A DNA stretch of 64,000 nucleotides, taken from positions 3,267,856 to 3,331,855 of the forward strand of contig OZ218962.1 in NCBI GenBank assembly GCA_965112735.1, written 5' to 3'. The stretch comes from Phaeosaccion multiseriatum (lineage: Eukaryota > Ochrophyta, other classes). The translations under genes and the position numbers were made by a program. A model generated the notes under the pieces. The model was not told where the DNA came from. It worked only from the letters and a program-made list of their open reading frames with translations, and made no database searches. Shown here in pieces: positions 53,901 through 63,100 of the stretch; positions within the stretch are counted from its first letter, which is position 1; each line of letters begins with the position of its first letter.

Positions 53901-56538
53901 GGAGGAGATGCAAGTCGGCAGGTTCATGCAGGCCGCGGTTGGTTATTGGGGCGATCGCGACCACGTGTCACCGCTCTACATCTTTGGTGTCCACTCCAAG
54001 ACGTTGGAGGTATTCGACCTGGCCAAACTGCAATTCAAACTGCAGTGCTCGTGGGAGACAATGATGCAGATGGTGGAGCGGTTCACGCGGACATATAAGC
54101 GCCAGCGGAAGGTGGTGGGCGCGTTGGCCAGTCATCTAGATACCATGATCGAGTTGCCATGGAAGCAAGTCCGTCAGGTGTCGCGTGACTACTTCTCGAT
54201 GTGCACACCAGCGGAGGCTCAGCAAACGGGTGCCGCGGCCGCTCATGCGTGGGCTGCATGGGAGGCCGAGCTTGAGGAGGATGCGTCTCGTCTGCCCTCG
54301 GAGGTATGTCCAGCTGCTGTTGCTGGTGCCACCGAGGGTGAGGAGCTTGTTACGGAGGAGGGCCGCATCACCCACCCTGGGGAGCCGCCTGCTGCGGAGT
54401 CGCCGTCGGAGCCTGGTACGGCAGATCTACTGGTCACGGAAGAAGCGGGGGATGCAGGTGATGAAGCTGCGGATGCAGTGGATAATGAAGCTGAGGAGGC
54501 AGTGGATTCAGTTTCCAAGGAGCCGGTGGAGCAGGAGTCCACCTTGCAGCGCGAACTTGATGGGCATCGACGAGAGGCAGAGCGACAGTTTGGGTGGTCT
54601 CTACCAGGCACGGTGCGTGCTGCCGCGGCGCACAGACGAGCGGCTGGAGCTTTGGGTGGCAGTCTGCATGTCGAGGCCGCGTGGTGGGTGCGTGCGCAGC
54701 GGGCTGATGCGGAGCTGGAAGCACTCCGTCGCCGTGTTCAGGCTGGGCCCACCGGCGGCGTGGTGGATGCAGGTGGGGGTGAGTTCTTTGTGGATGAGGA
54801 CGGGCTCTTGATGCGTAAGTGGGCTCCTGGGGGCTTTCGGTGGCGGGTGCGGCACACTCGGCTACAAGTATGTGTGCCCAAGGAGATGCGGCCAGCCTTG
54901 CTGCATGCCGCCCACACCGATGCCATCGCAGGTGGGCACCAAGGCCCGGGACGTATGCTAGACGCGCTGCAAGAGCGCGTATGGTGGGAGAAGATGAATG
55001 CACATGCGCTGTATTGGGCCCGCTCCTGTCTGGCGTGCCAGACCCGCAAGACTCCTCGCCGGCAGCCAAAGCCTGTGCCGCTGTCGTCCATTTCCAAGGT
55101 GGATGGACCTTGGGCGGTCATGGGCGCTGATGTGGCTGGCCCCTTTCCTATGGGCATGGGCGGTGAGGAGTACCTCTTGGTGTTTCAGGATTGGTTCACG
55201 AAGTGGACAGTGGTGGTGCCTTTGAGGGCACAGGACTATACGGCGGAAGGTATTGCTCGGGCCTTCGTGCGGCATGTCGTCACCACCCTGGGTGTGCCCC
55301 GAGTGCTGGTGAGTGATCAAGGCTCGCAGTTCACCAGTGCGCTCATGGGCGATGTGATGCGGGTTCTATCGGCGTCGCAAGTGTTCACGACGCCAATGCA
55401 CCAACAGGCCAATGGGCAGGTGGAGCGCTTCATGGCCACGATCAAGGACATGTTGGCGACGACCGTGGAGTCACAGATGCAGCAGTGGCCAGATTACGTC
55501 GCCGGGCTCACCTATGCGTACAACTGCCGCTCGCAGGAGAGCACGGGGATGGCGCCATTCTACGCCTTGTTCGGTCGGCACCCCCCGGTGCCTCTACAGG
55601 CGATGCTTCCGGCGCTAGTGGAGGACGGGTCGTTTTCGTCTGCCTCGGCATGGGTCCACGAACTGCGGGCACGTCTGGCTGTGGCTGCGGCGGTGGTCAA
55701 TGGGAGGCGCTGCGACTACCACGGGAGATTGCAGCTGAAGAACGCCTCACGCCGTTGGCCGACGCCCCTGCGACCCGGCACCAAGGTGATGTTGTATCGT
55801 CCTGGTGCCGCCGCCCAGCAAGAAGGGGAAGAACTCGAAGGGCCCCCGTCAGCGCAACTCAAGGCTCTGCAGCACTCGTGGGATGGTCCTTATACAGTCT
55901 TGCCTTGGCCATCTCTGGGGGCCTACTGTGCTCAGCATGGGCGGGTGAGTGAAGAGCACTATCAGGTCATGCAGCGCAGCGCAGTGTATCTGTCTATGAA
56001 ACGGGTGCGCGGCAATGGTGTGGAGCAGCTGCAACGGGCGTACCACAGAGACTTGACGAAGCCGTTCATCGATGGGGTGAGCGAGCGGCCCTTCGGTCTC
56101 CCGGAAGGGTTCGCCAGGTATCATATCCGTTGGTGCTCTCCTCAGTGGGCTACCAGCGCAATGCAGGAGCAGCGTAGCTTAGAGCTGGACGAGGTGAGTG
56201 AAGGGAAAGTGCCCACGCTGGCGAGGATTGTGAAGTTCCGCTGGCGCAAAGCCACGGGGCTGCCACTGCGGCGAGAGTATAACGTGCGGTGGGCGGTGTC
56301 GGACGGCGGCACTTTCCAGACCTGGGAATGGGCTGAGTGGTTACTGGAGCGGGGACACGCCAAGGCCATAGAGGCGTTCGAGAACGCCCTCCCGCACACT
56401 GCCCTTGATCCAGGAGTGAATGTCAAAAGAGGGCATAGGTCTAAACGGGAAAGCACGATCCGTCTGCGGCAACATGAGAAGTGGGGCAGCGGGCTGGCGC
56501 ACGAGACGCAATTCTATCGCTCGCATCTCGGCTTCTGA
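50954..56538 (+). CDS. Ty3/gypsy pol with internal 3'-5' exonuclease, 5'-truncated
   Basis: One uninterrupted frame of about 1,860 codons; numbering here starts at 51010. It has no ATG at its left end and is fused to half a hairpin module, so gag, protease and the 5' LTR are missing. Domains in order: reverse transcriptase (D242, FVDD with D306/D307), RNase H (D467, then STELELLAVVW), a Gln-rich linker, a DEDDy 3'-5' exonuclease (about 750-945: D779/E781 in MDSEW, D849 in HHWSHD, Y922/D926 in YAFAD), an acidic linker, the HHCC zinc finger (HTDAIAGGH, then CLACQTRK), and an integrase core with D1374, D1436 and E1472 (35 residues between the last two, the classic D,D35E spacing). The C-terminus (YNVRWAVSDGG, TWEWAEWL) resembles a chromodomain. 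Pol would reverse-transcribe and integrate the element. The exonuclease is not a normal gypsy domain. Coding is intact from the RT onward, suggesting recent activity before truncation. Confidence 0.85.
53260..53840 (+). other. DEDDy 3'-5' exonuclease domain inside gypsy pol
   Basis: The three exonuclease motifs are visible in order: Exo I (VVAMDSEWARHRRRASLLQL), Exo II (KLAHHWSHDQRAL) and Exo III (QREYAFADAAALLRLW, the YxxxD form). The intervening GLQDLVSMFL and LSKEERATDWTKRPLS follow the RNase D/WRN-type layout (DNA_pol_A_exo1 family). The acidic residues D779, E781, D849 and D926 and the Tyr at 922 are all present, so catalysis is plausible. Confidence 0.8.
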
Positions 56539-56576
56539 GGGAGCTAGCGGAAGAAGCGGGGGTGTAGTGAGGGGGA

Positions 56577-56764
56577 TGTTAGAAGTGGCCTAGTTGGGGT
56601 CCCTTGGGGACCCAATCAGTAGTGTAACGGCCGGAAAACGGGCCAACTAGACGGTAAATCAGTAATAAAGAAAGGAAGCGCAGCCTGCGTGTGGGCTGGC
56701 TTCCGGGTGCTTGCTTCAGCTTCTGCTCTGCTCTAGCTTGGCTTTGAGGCTAGCTGTCGGTAGT
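56577..56764 (+). mobile_element. Putative 3' LTR of the gypsy element
   Basis: It begins TGTTAGAAG directly after a purine tract (gagggggga-like, about 56568-56576) that fits a polypurine tract. It contains aataaa at 56664. It ends before gagggtggaagtg, where the satellite resumes. A 4-base gagg occurs on both outer sides of the whole insertion (50643-50646 and after 56764). No matching 5' LTR is present, so the LTR call rests on position and the TG start. Confidence 0.55.
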
Positions 56765-56925
56765 TTCGACTGAGGGTGGAAGTGTGCTTTCTCTGGACCG
56801 GCGAGACTGAAATGATCCCGCCATGGTCGTCATGAGTGGGCCGTGCGTCTCTGGTGTGCCCGGTGTGGTTGTACACTCTGTTCTGTTAGGTTGAAATGGC
56901 CCATCTGTGAGCCCCGGTGGGTCTT
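56765..56925. repeat. Subtelomeric satellite of about 180 bp (right part)
   Basis: It continues the unit interrupted at 50646: gtggaagtgtgctttctctg, gactgaaatgatcccgccat and tggttgtacactctgttctg all recur. It changes abruptly into the 42-bp repeat at gtgggtcttcgtccgag. Confidence 0.8.
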
Positions 56926-58010
56926 CGTCCGAGGCCTCAGGACTCGAGAACCAGTGGAGCCCCACAACGTCCGAGACCTCAAGACTCGAGAACCACTTGA
57001 GAACCACTTCGTCCGCGGCCTCAGGACTCGAGAACCAGTGGAGAACCACTTCGTCCGAGGCCTCAGGACTCGAGAACCAGTGGAGAACCACTTCGTCCGA
57101 GGCCTCAGGACGCGAGAACCACTTGAGAACCACTTCGTCCGAGGCCTCAGGACTCGAGAACCACTTGAGAACCACTTCGTCCGAGGCCTCAGGACTCGAG
57201 AACCACTTGAGAACCACTTCGTCCAAGGCCTCAGGACTCGAGAACCACTTGAGAACCACTTCGTCCGCGGCCTCAGGACGCGAGAACCACTTGAGAACCA
57301 CTTCGTCCGAGGCCTCAGGACTCGAGAACCACTTGAGAACCACTTCGTCCGCGGCCTCAGGACTCGAGAACCACTTGAGAACCACTTCGTCCGAGGCCTC
57401 AGGACGCGAGAACCACTTGAGAACCACTTCGTCCGCGGCCTCAGGACTCGAGAACCACTTGAGAACCACTTCGTCCGAGGCCTCAGGACGCGAGAACCAG
57501 TGCAGAACCACTTCGTCCGAGGCCTCAGGACGCGAGAACCAGTGGAGAACCACTTCGTCCGAGGCCTCAGGACGCGAGAACCACTTGAGAACCACTTCGT
57601 CCGAGGCCTCAGGACTCGAGAACCAGTGGAGAACCACTTCGTCCGAGGCCTCAGGACTCGAGAAGCAGTGGAGAACCACCTTGTCCGAGGCCTCAGGACG
57701 CGAGAACCAGTGGAGAACCACTTCGTCCGAGGCCTCAGGACTCGAGAACCACTTGAGAACCACTTCGTCCGAGGCCTCAGGACTCGAGAACCACTTGAGA
57801 ACCACTTCGTCCGCGGCCTCAGGACTCGAGAACCACTTGAGAACCACTTCGTCCGAGGCCTCAGGACGCGAGAACCAGTGGAGAACCACTTCGTCCGAGG
57901 CCTCAGGACGCGAGAACCAGTGGAGAACCACTTCGTCCGAGGCCTCAGGACTCGAGAACCACCTGAGAACCACTTCGGCCGAGGCCTCAGGACTCGAGAA
58001 CCAGTGGAGA
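56926..58010. repeat. 42-bp tandem repeat array, about 26 copies
   Basis: Unit of 42 bp built from gaggcctcaggactcgagaa and ccacttgagaaccacttcgt plus cc, with two alternating variants (ccagtgg or ccacttg; actcg or acgcg). Because 42 is a multiple of three and the unit lacks stops, frames stay open on both strands. I see no start context or conserved protein and treat it as satellite DNA. Confidence 0.9.
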
Positions 58011-58373
58011 ATGTGCTATTGTCCTACACAGTGTTGGTCATACATTCAGGGGTCACAGAAATATGAGTGTAACCTTCATGGACACCCCTGACCCAGGGGG
58101 GATAGATAGAAAGCGTGTGGAGAGCACTCTTTTTCTTGCAAGCTCTAAGTGAGTAGTAAAGACTTAATACGGACACCGACGCCCCACCAGAGGCGCGGCG
58201 AATACTTGGTCCAAACCCCTTAAGCTTTTCTACGTCAGCTTAGCACAGAACTAGTTCTCGCATAAAGAGTTGCGAAAGAAGAATAACAGCAGTTGCAGGA
58301 GTTCTGAGGAGACGTCCAACGAGACTTCAGCAGCGACAGACATCAGTGCAGTCTTCTAGGGGAACCTAGGAGG
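58011..58373. other. Leader region before the gag-like ORF
   Basis: About 360 bp of non-repetitive, AT-richer sequence between the 42-bp array and the gag-like start codon. By position it could be LTR plus untranslated leader of a second retroelement, but no matching LTR copy or primer-binding site could be identified. Confidence 0.35.
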
Positions 58374-59225
58374 ATGGTTACGCCTTCAGAGCAGGATAAG
58401 TATGACACCAGCGATTGGAGAGGAGATTGGCCGATTCTTAAAGGGCAGAAGACTCCGATCAGAGTGAACACCTTTGTGTATGGCTATGAGAGGTGCGCAG
58501 AGAGAATGAGACTCGCTAGACAGCAAGCTCGCATTCCCGACATGGCTACTTTGTTGGACCCTGTTCTGAGAACGCAAGCCAGCGTTGAGTTAAAGGTACA
58601 GGTAACAGAGCTGAACACTGAGAACGTGAAGAAATGGCTCAAGGATTGGTAAAAGGAACATTCTGAGAGCGACGTGCAAGGAGAGACACTTGCATCTATT
58701 GCCGACGAGATCACGATAGAATGTGCGAATCGTGAGAACGCCGGAGCGCTGAAGGAGGCTTTAATATATGCCCACACGGAGTTTTTGGGTATGATCAAGA
58801 ACAGCTCCTTCAGCTCCCTCTTGCAGACGGAGGATGGCACTGCAGACAATTGGTGGCTGCCCAAGGATAAGGCGGCTACGAAGTCCATCAGGTTTGCTTT
58901 CAACAGTGTCTTGAGCCGATTTGATTCCAATATGGTGAAGCTCATTAAAGATGCCGAGAGACAGTGGCAGAGCTCGATTGATTGGGACAAGAACTACAAG
59001 CAGTGGTTTGAGCTCGTGCTTGATATCCACATGGGGTGGGCTAATGCTCGAGCTGCTGCCGCGCGAGCGAATCTCACGGCGGAACAGGCCTTGCCCAACT
59101 TGAAGAAGACGGGAGGAGGCGGCTCTGCTAATTCTGGAAAGGGGGGAGAGCCCGCCTGGAAGAAGAAGAAGCAAGAGCAGGCGGCGGCCAAGAATGGTGC
59201 AGCTGCGAGTGGTGGTCCGTGTTAG
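58374..59225 (+). pseudogene. Gag-like ORF, broken by an in-frame stop and truncated by a hairpin module
   Basis: The ATG at 58374 opens 92 codons to an in-frame TAA (58650-58652), after which the same frame continues to 59225. The protein is helical and charged (VTELNTENVKKWLKDW, then SIRFAFNSVLSRFDSNMVKL, ERQWQSSIDWDKNYKQWF) and ends in Gly/Lys-rich sequence (GGEPAWKKKKQEQAAAKNG), as in retroelement capsid/nucleocapsid proteins. No zinc knuckle is visible. The terminal Cys codon and stop come from the TGTTAG start of hairpin module H at 59220, so the original C-terminus is lost. It may belong to the same family as the pol gene upstream, but nothing proves that. Confidence 0.5.
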
Positions 59226-59308
59226 AAGTCGTGCTTTTGCTAGACTGGTACCTACCCTCTGAATTCAGACCGGGAGGTACCAGTCTAGCAAAAGCACGAC
59301 TTCTAACA
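59220..59308. repeat. 89-bp hairpin module H, copy 2
   Basis: Inverted repeat tgttagaagtcgtgc to gcacgacttctaaca around ctgaattcag. It interrupts the gag-like ORF. It is the same length as copies 1 and 3. Confidence 0.9.
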
Positions 59309-59473
59309 AGCCCTAATGCTAGAAGTCGAACCCCCCCCCCCCCACCGCACATAGTGGAGAGAAGTAACTCGCAGTCTGGGAATCAGACTAATGGGTGCCA
59401 GCCGGTACCAGTTTTCGCCGAAAAACACACTTTTTTCACAAGCTACAGCCAGGATTCGAACTCGCAATGGCCT
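59309..59473 (-). repeat. Subtelomeric module T, copy 2 (reverse orientation)
   Basis: Reverse complement of the modules at 59783-59945 and 60035-60176. It includes a C-run, caccgcacatagtggagaga, ttttcgccgaaaaac and aggattcgaactcgcaatgg. Confidence 0.85.
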
Positions 59474-59782
59474 TGTTAGAAGTCGTGCTTTTGCTAGACT
59501 GGTACCTACCCTCTGAATATATTATAAGGGAAACGCATCAGTGAGCGAGGCCTCACACACGTCCTCGCAGCGTGCTACAATCGCCAGGTTGGTCTGAGGT
59601 AGAGAAGGGAAGGGAATGATGTGCTTTGTGTTGGCAAAAGAGCTAAAGCAACACAGCGAACACTGCCCCCCCTCGTATTTCCCGTACGTGCCGAGTCCGA
59701 TGCTTAACTTCCTCCCCCCCTCCCTCCCTAATATTATATTCAGAGGGTAGGTACCAGTCTAGCAAAAGCACGACTTCTAACA
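59474..59782. mobile_element. Element of 309 bp with terminal inverted repeats of about 47 bp
   Basis: The left end (tgttagaagtcgtgc to ctctgaatata) and right end (tatattcagag to gcacgacttctaaca) are reverse complements over about 47 bp, the same sequence as one arm of the H hairpin. The roughly 210-bp core is unique and carries no ORF. It looks like a non-autonomous TIR element, of which the H hairpins would be core-less versions. Confidence 0.7.
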
Positions 59783-59945
59783 AGGCCATTGCGAGTTCGA
59801 ATCCTGGCTGTAGCTTGTGAAAAAAGTGTGTTTTTCGGCGAAAACTGGTACCGGCTGGCACCCATTAGTCTGATTCCCAGACTGCGAGTTACTTCTCTCC
59901 ACTATGTGCGGTGGGGGGGGGGGTTCGACTTCTAGCATTAGGGCT
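59783..59945 (+). repeat. Subtelomeric module T, copy 3
   Basis: It starts aggccattgcgagttcgaat, which includes a tRNA B-box-like agttcgaatcc followed by gtgaaaaaagtgtgttttt. It ends tgtgcggtgggggggg and then ttcgacttctagcattaggg. The last bases contain one telomere-like ttaggg. Confidence 0.85.
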
Positions 59946-60034
59946 TGTTAGAAGTCGTGCTTTTGCTAGACTGGTACCTCCCGGTCTGAATTCAGAGGGT
60001 AGGTACCAGTCTAGCAAAAGCACGACTTCTAACA
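59946..60034. repeat. 89-bp hairpin module H, copy 3
   Basis: Same inverted repeat as copy 2 but in the opposite orientation (asymmetric centre reads ggtctgaattcagaggg). Confidence 0.9.
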
Positions 60035-60176
60035 AGGCCATTGCGAGTTCGAATCCTGGCTGTAGCTTGTGAAAAAAGTGTGTTTTTCGGCGAAAACTGG
60101 TACCGGCTGGCACCCATTAGTCTGATTCCCAGACTGCGAGTTACTTCTCTCCACTATGTGCGGTGGGGGGGGGGGG
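60035..60176 (+). repeat. Subtelomeric module T, copy 4, fused to the telomere
   Basis: Identical by eye to copy 3 as far as the G run (60164-60176), where it passes directly into ttaggg repeats with no spacer. Confidence 0.85.
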
Positions 60177-63100
60177 TTAGGGTTAGGGTTAGGGTTAGGG
60201 TTAGGGTTAGGGTTAGGGTTAGGGTTAGGGTTAGGGTTAGGGTTAGGGTTAGGGTTAGGGTTAGGGTTAGGGTTAGGGTTAGGGTTAGGGTTAGGGTTAG
60301 GGTTAGGGTTAGGGTTAGGGTTAGGGTTAGGGTTAGGGTTAGGGTTAGGGTTAGGGTTAGGGTTAGGGTTAGGGTTAGGGTTAGGGTTAGGGTTAGGGTT
60401 AGGGTTAGGGTTAGGGTTAGGGTTAGGGTTAGGGTTAGGGTTAGGGTTAGGGTTAGGGTTAGGGTTAGGGTTAGGGTTAGGGTTAGGGTTAGGGTTAGGG
60501 TTAGGGTTAGGGTTAGGGTTAGGGTTAGGGTTAGGGTTAGGGTTAGGGTTAGGGTTAGGGTTAGGGTTAGGGTTAGGGTTAGGGTTAGGGTTAGGGTTAG
60601 GGTTAGGGTTAGGGTTAGGGTTAGGGTTAGGGTTAGGGTTAGGGTTAGGGTTAGGGTTAGGGTTAGGGTTAGGGTTAGGGTTAGGGTTAGGGTTAGGGTT
60701 AGGGTTAGGGTTAGGGTTAGGGTTAGGGTTAGGGTTAGGGTTAGGGTTAGGGTTAGGGTTAGGGTTAGGGTTAGGGTTAGGGTTAGGGTTAGGGTTAGGG
60801 TTAGGGTTAGGGTTAGGGTTAGGGTTAGGGTTAGGGTTAGGGTTAGGGTTAGGGTTAGGGTTAGGGTTAGGGTTAGGGTTAGGGTTAGGGTTAGGGTTAG
60901 GGTTAGGGTTAGGGTTAGGGTTAGGGTTAGGGTTAGGGTTAGGGTTAGGGTTAGGGTTAGGGTTAGGGTTAGGGTTAGGGTTAGGGTTAGGGTTAGGGTT
61001 AGGGTTAGGGTTAGGGTTAGGGTTAGGGTTAGGGTTAGGGTTAGGGTTAGGGTTAGGGTTAGGGTTAGGGTTAGGGTTAGGGTTAGGGTTAGGGTTAGGG
61101 TTAGGGTTAGGGTTAGGGTTAGGGTTAGGGTTAGGGTTAGGGTTAGGGTTAGGGTTAGGGTTAGGGTTAGGGTTAGGGTTAGGGTTAGGGTTAGGGTTAG
61201 GGTTAGGGTTAGGGTTAGGGTTAGGGTTAGGGTTAGGGTTAGGGTTAGGGTTAGGGTTAGGGTTAGGGTTAGGGTTAGGGTTAGGGTTAGGGTTAGGGTT
61301 AGGGTTAGGGTTAGGGTTAGGGTTAGGGTTAGGGTTAGGGTTAGGGTTAGGGTTAGGGTTAGGGTTAGGGTTAGGGTTAGGGTTAGGGTTAGGGTTAGGG
61401 TTAGGGTTAGGGTTAGGGTTAGGGTTAGGGTTAGGGTTAGGGTTAGGGTTAGGGTTAGGGTTAGGGTTAGGGTTAGGGTTAGGGTTAGGGTTAGGGTTAG
61501 GGTTAGGGTTAGGGTTAGGGTTAGGGTTAGGGTTAGGGTTAGGGTTAGGGTTAGGGTTAGGGTTAGGGTTAGGGTTAGGGTTAGGGTTAGGGTTAGGGTT
61601 AGGGTTAGGGTTAGGGTTAGGGTTAGGGTTAGGGTTAGGGTTAGGGTTAGGGTTAGGGTTAGGGTTAGGGTTAGGGTTAGGGTTAGGGTTAGGGTTAGGG
61701 TTAGGGTTAGGGTTAGGGTTAGGGTTAGGGTTAGGGTTAGGGTTAGGGTTAGGGTTAGGGTTAGGGTTAGGGTTAGGGTTAGGGTTAGGGTTAGGGTTAG
61801 GGTTAGGGTTAGGGTTAGGGTTAGGGTTAGGGTTAGGGTTAGGGTTAGGGTTAGGGTTAGGGTTAGGGTTAGGGTTAGGGTTAGGGTTAGGGTTAGGGTT
61901 AGGGTTAGGGTTAGGGTTAGGGTTAGGGTTAGGGTTAGGGTTAGGGTTAGGGTTAGGGTTAGGGTTAGGGTTAGGGTTAGGGTTAGGGTTAGGGTTAGGG
62001 TTAGGGTTAGGGTTAGGGTTAGGGTTAGGGTTAGGGTTAGGGTTAGGGTTAGGGTTAGGGTTAGGGTTAGGGTTAGGGTTAGGGTTAGGGTTAGGGTTAG
62101 GGTTAGGGTTAGGGTTAGGGTTAGGGTTAGGGTTAGGGTTAGGGTTAGGGTTAGGGTTAGGGTTAGGGTTAGGGTTAGGGTTAGGGTTAGGGTTAGGGTT
62201 AGGGTTAGGGTTAGGGTTAGGGTTAGGGTTAGGGTTAGGGTTAGGGTTAGGGTTAGGGTTAGGGTTAGGGTTAGGGTTAGGGTTAGGGTTAGGGTTAGGG
62301 TTAGGGTTAGGGTTAGGGTTAGGGTTAGGGTTAGGGTTAGGGTTAGGGTTAGGGTTAGGGTTAGGGTTAGGGTTAGGGTTAGGGTTAGGGTTAGGGTTAG
62401 GGTTAGGGTTAGGGTTAGGGTTAGGGTTAGGGTTAGGGTTAGGGTTAGGGTTAGGGTTAGGGTTAGGGTTAGGGTTAGGGTTAGGGTTAGGGTTAGGGTT
62501 AGGGTTAGGGTTAGGGTTAGGGTTAGGGTTAGGGTTAGGGTTAGGGTTAGGGTTAGGGTTAGGGTTAGGGTTAGGGTTAGGGTTAGGGTTAGGGTTAGGG
62601 TTAGGGTTAGGGTTAGGGTTAGGGTTAGGGTTAGGGTTAGGGTTAGGGTTAGGGTTAGGGTTAGGGTTAGGGTTAGGGTTAGGGTTAGGGTTAGGGTTAG
62701 GGTTAGGGTTAGGGTTAGGGTTAGGGTTAGGGTTAGGGTTAGGGTTAGGGTTAGGGTTAGGGTTAGGGTTAGGGTTAGGGTTAGGGTTAGGGTTAGGGTT
62801 AGGGTTAGGGTTAGGGTTAGGGTTAGGGTTAGGGTTAGGGTTAGGGTTAGGGTTAGGGTTAGGGTTAGGGTTAGGGTTAGGGTTAGGGTTAGGGTTAGGG
62901 TTAGGGTTAGGGTTAGGGTTAGGGTTAGGGTTAGGGTTAGGGTTAGGGTTAGGGTTAGGGTTAGGGTTAGGGTTAGGGTTAGGGTTAGGGTTAGGGTTAG
63001 GGTTAGGGTTAGGGTTAGGGTTAGGGTTAGGGTTAGGGTTAGGGTTAGGGTTAGGGTTAGGGTTAGGGTTAGGGTTAGGGTTAGGGTTAGGGTTAGGGTT

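Noticed and set aside
50647-56764. Complete LTR retrotransposon with two LTRs
   Set aside because: The putative 3' LTR (56577-56764) has no matching copy at the left end. Only the first nine bases resemble the H module there.
56750-58091. Three overlapping ORFs of about 400 codons over the 42-bp array
   Set aside because: Open on both strands because the period is a multiple of three. There is no conserved domain, start context or splice structure.
59440-59480. Functional tRNA gene
   Set aside because: Only the B-box region is tRNA-like. No acceptor or D stem can be formed in the flanking palindrome.
50000-60176. CRISPR-like regular repeats
   Set aside because: The repeats are contiguous satellites or mobile-element modules without unique spacers, in a eukaryotic telomeric context.
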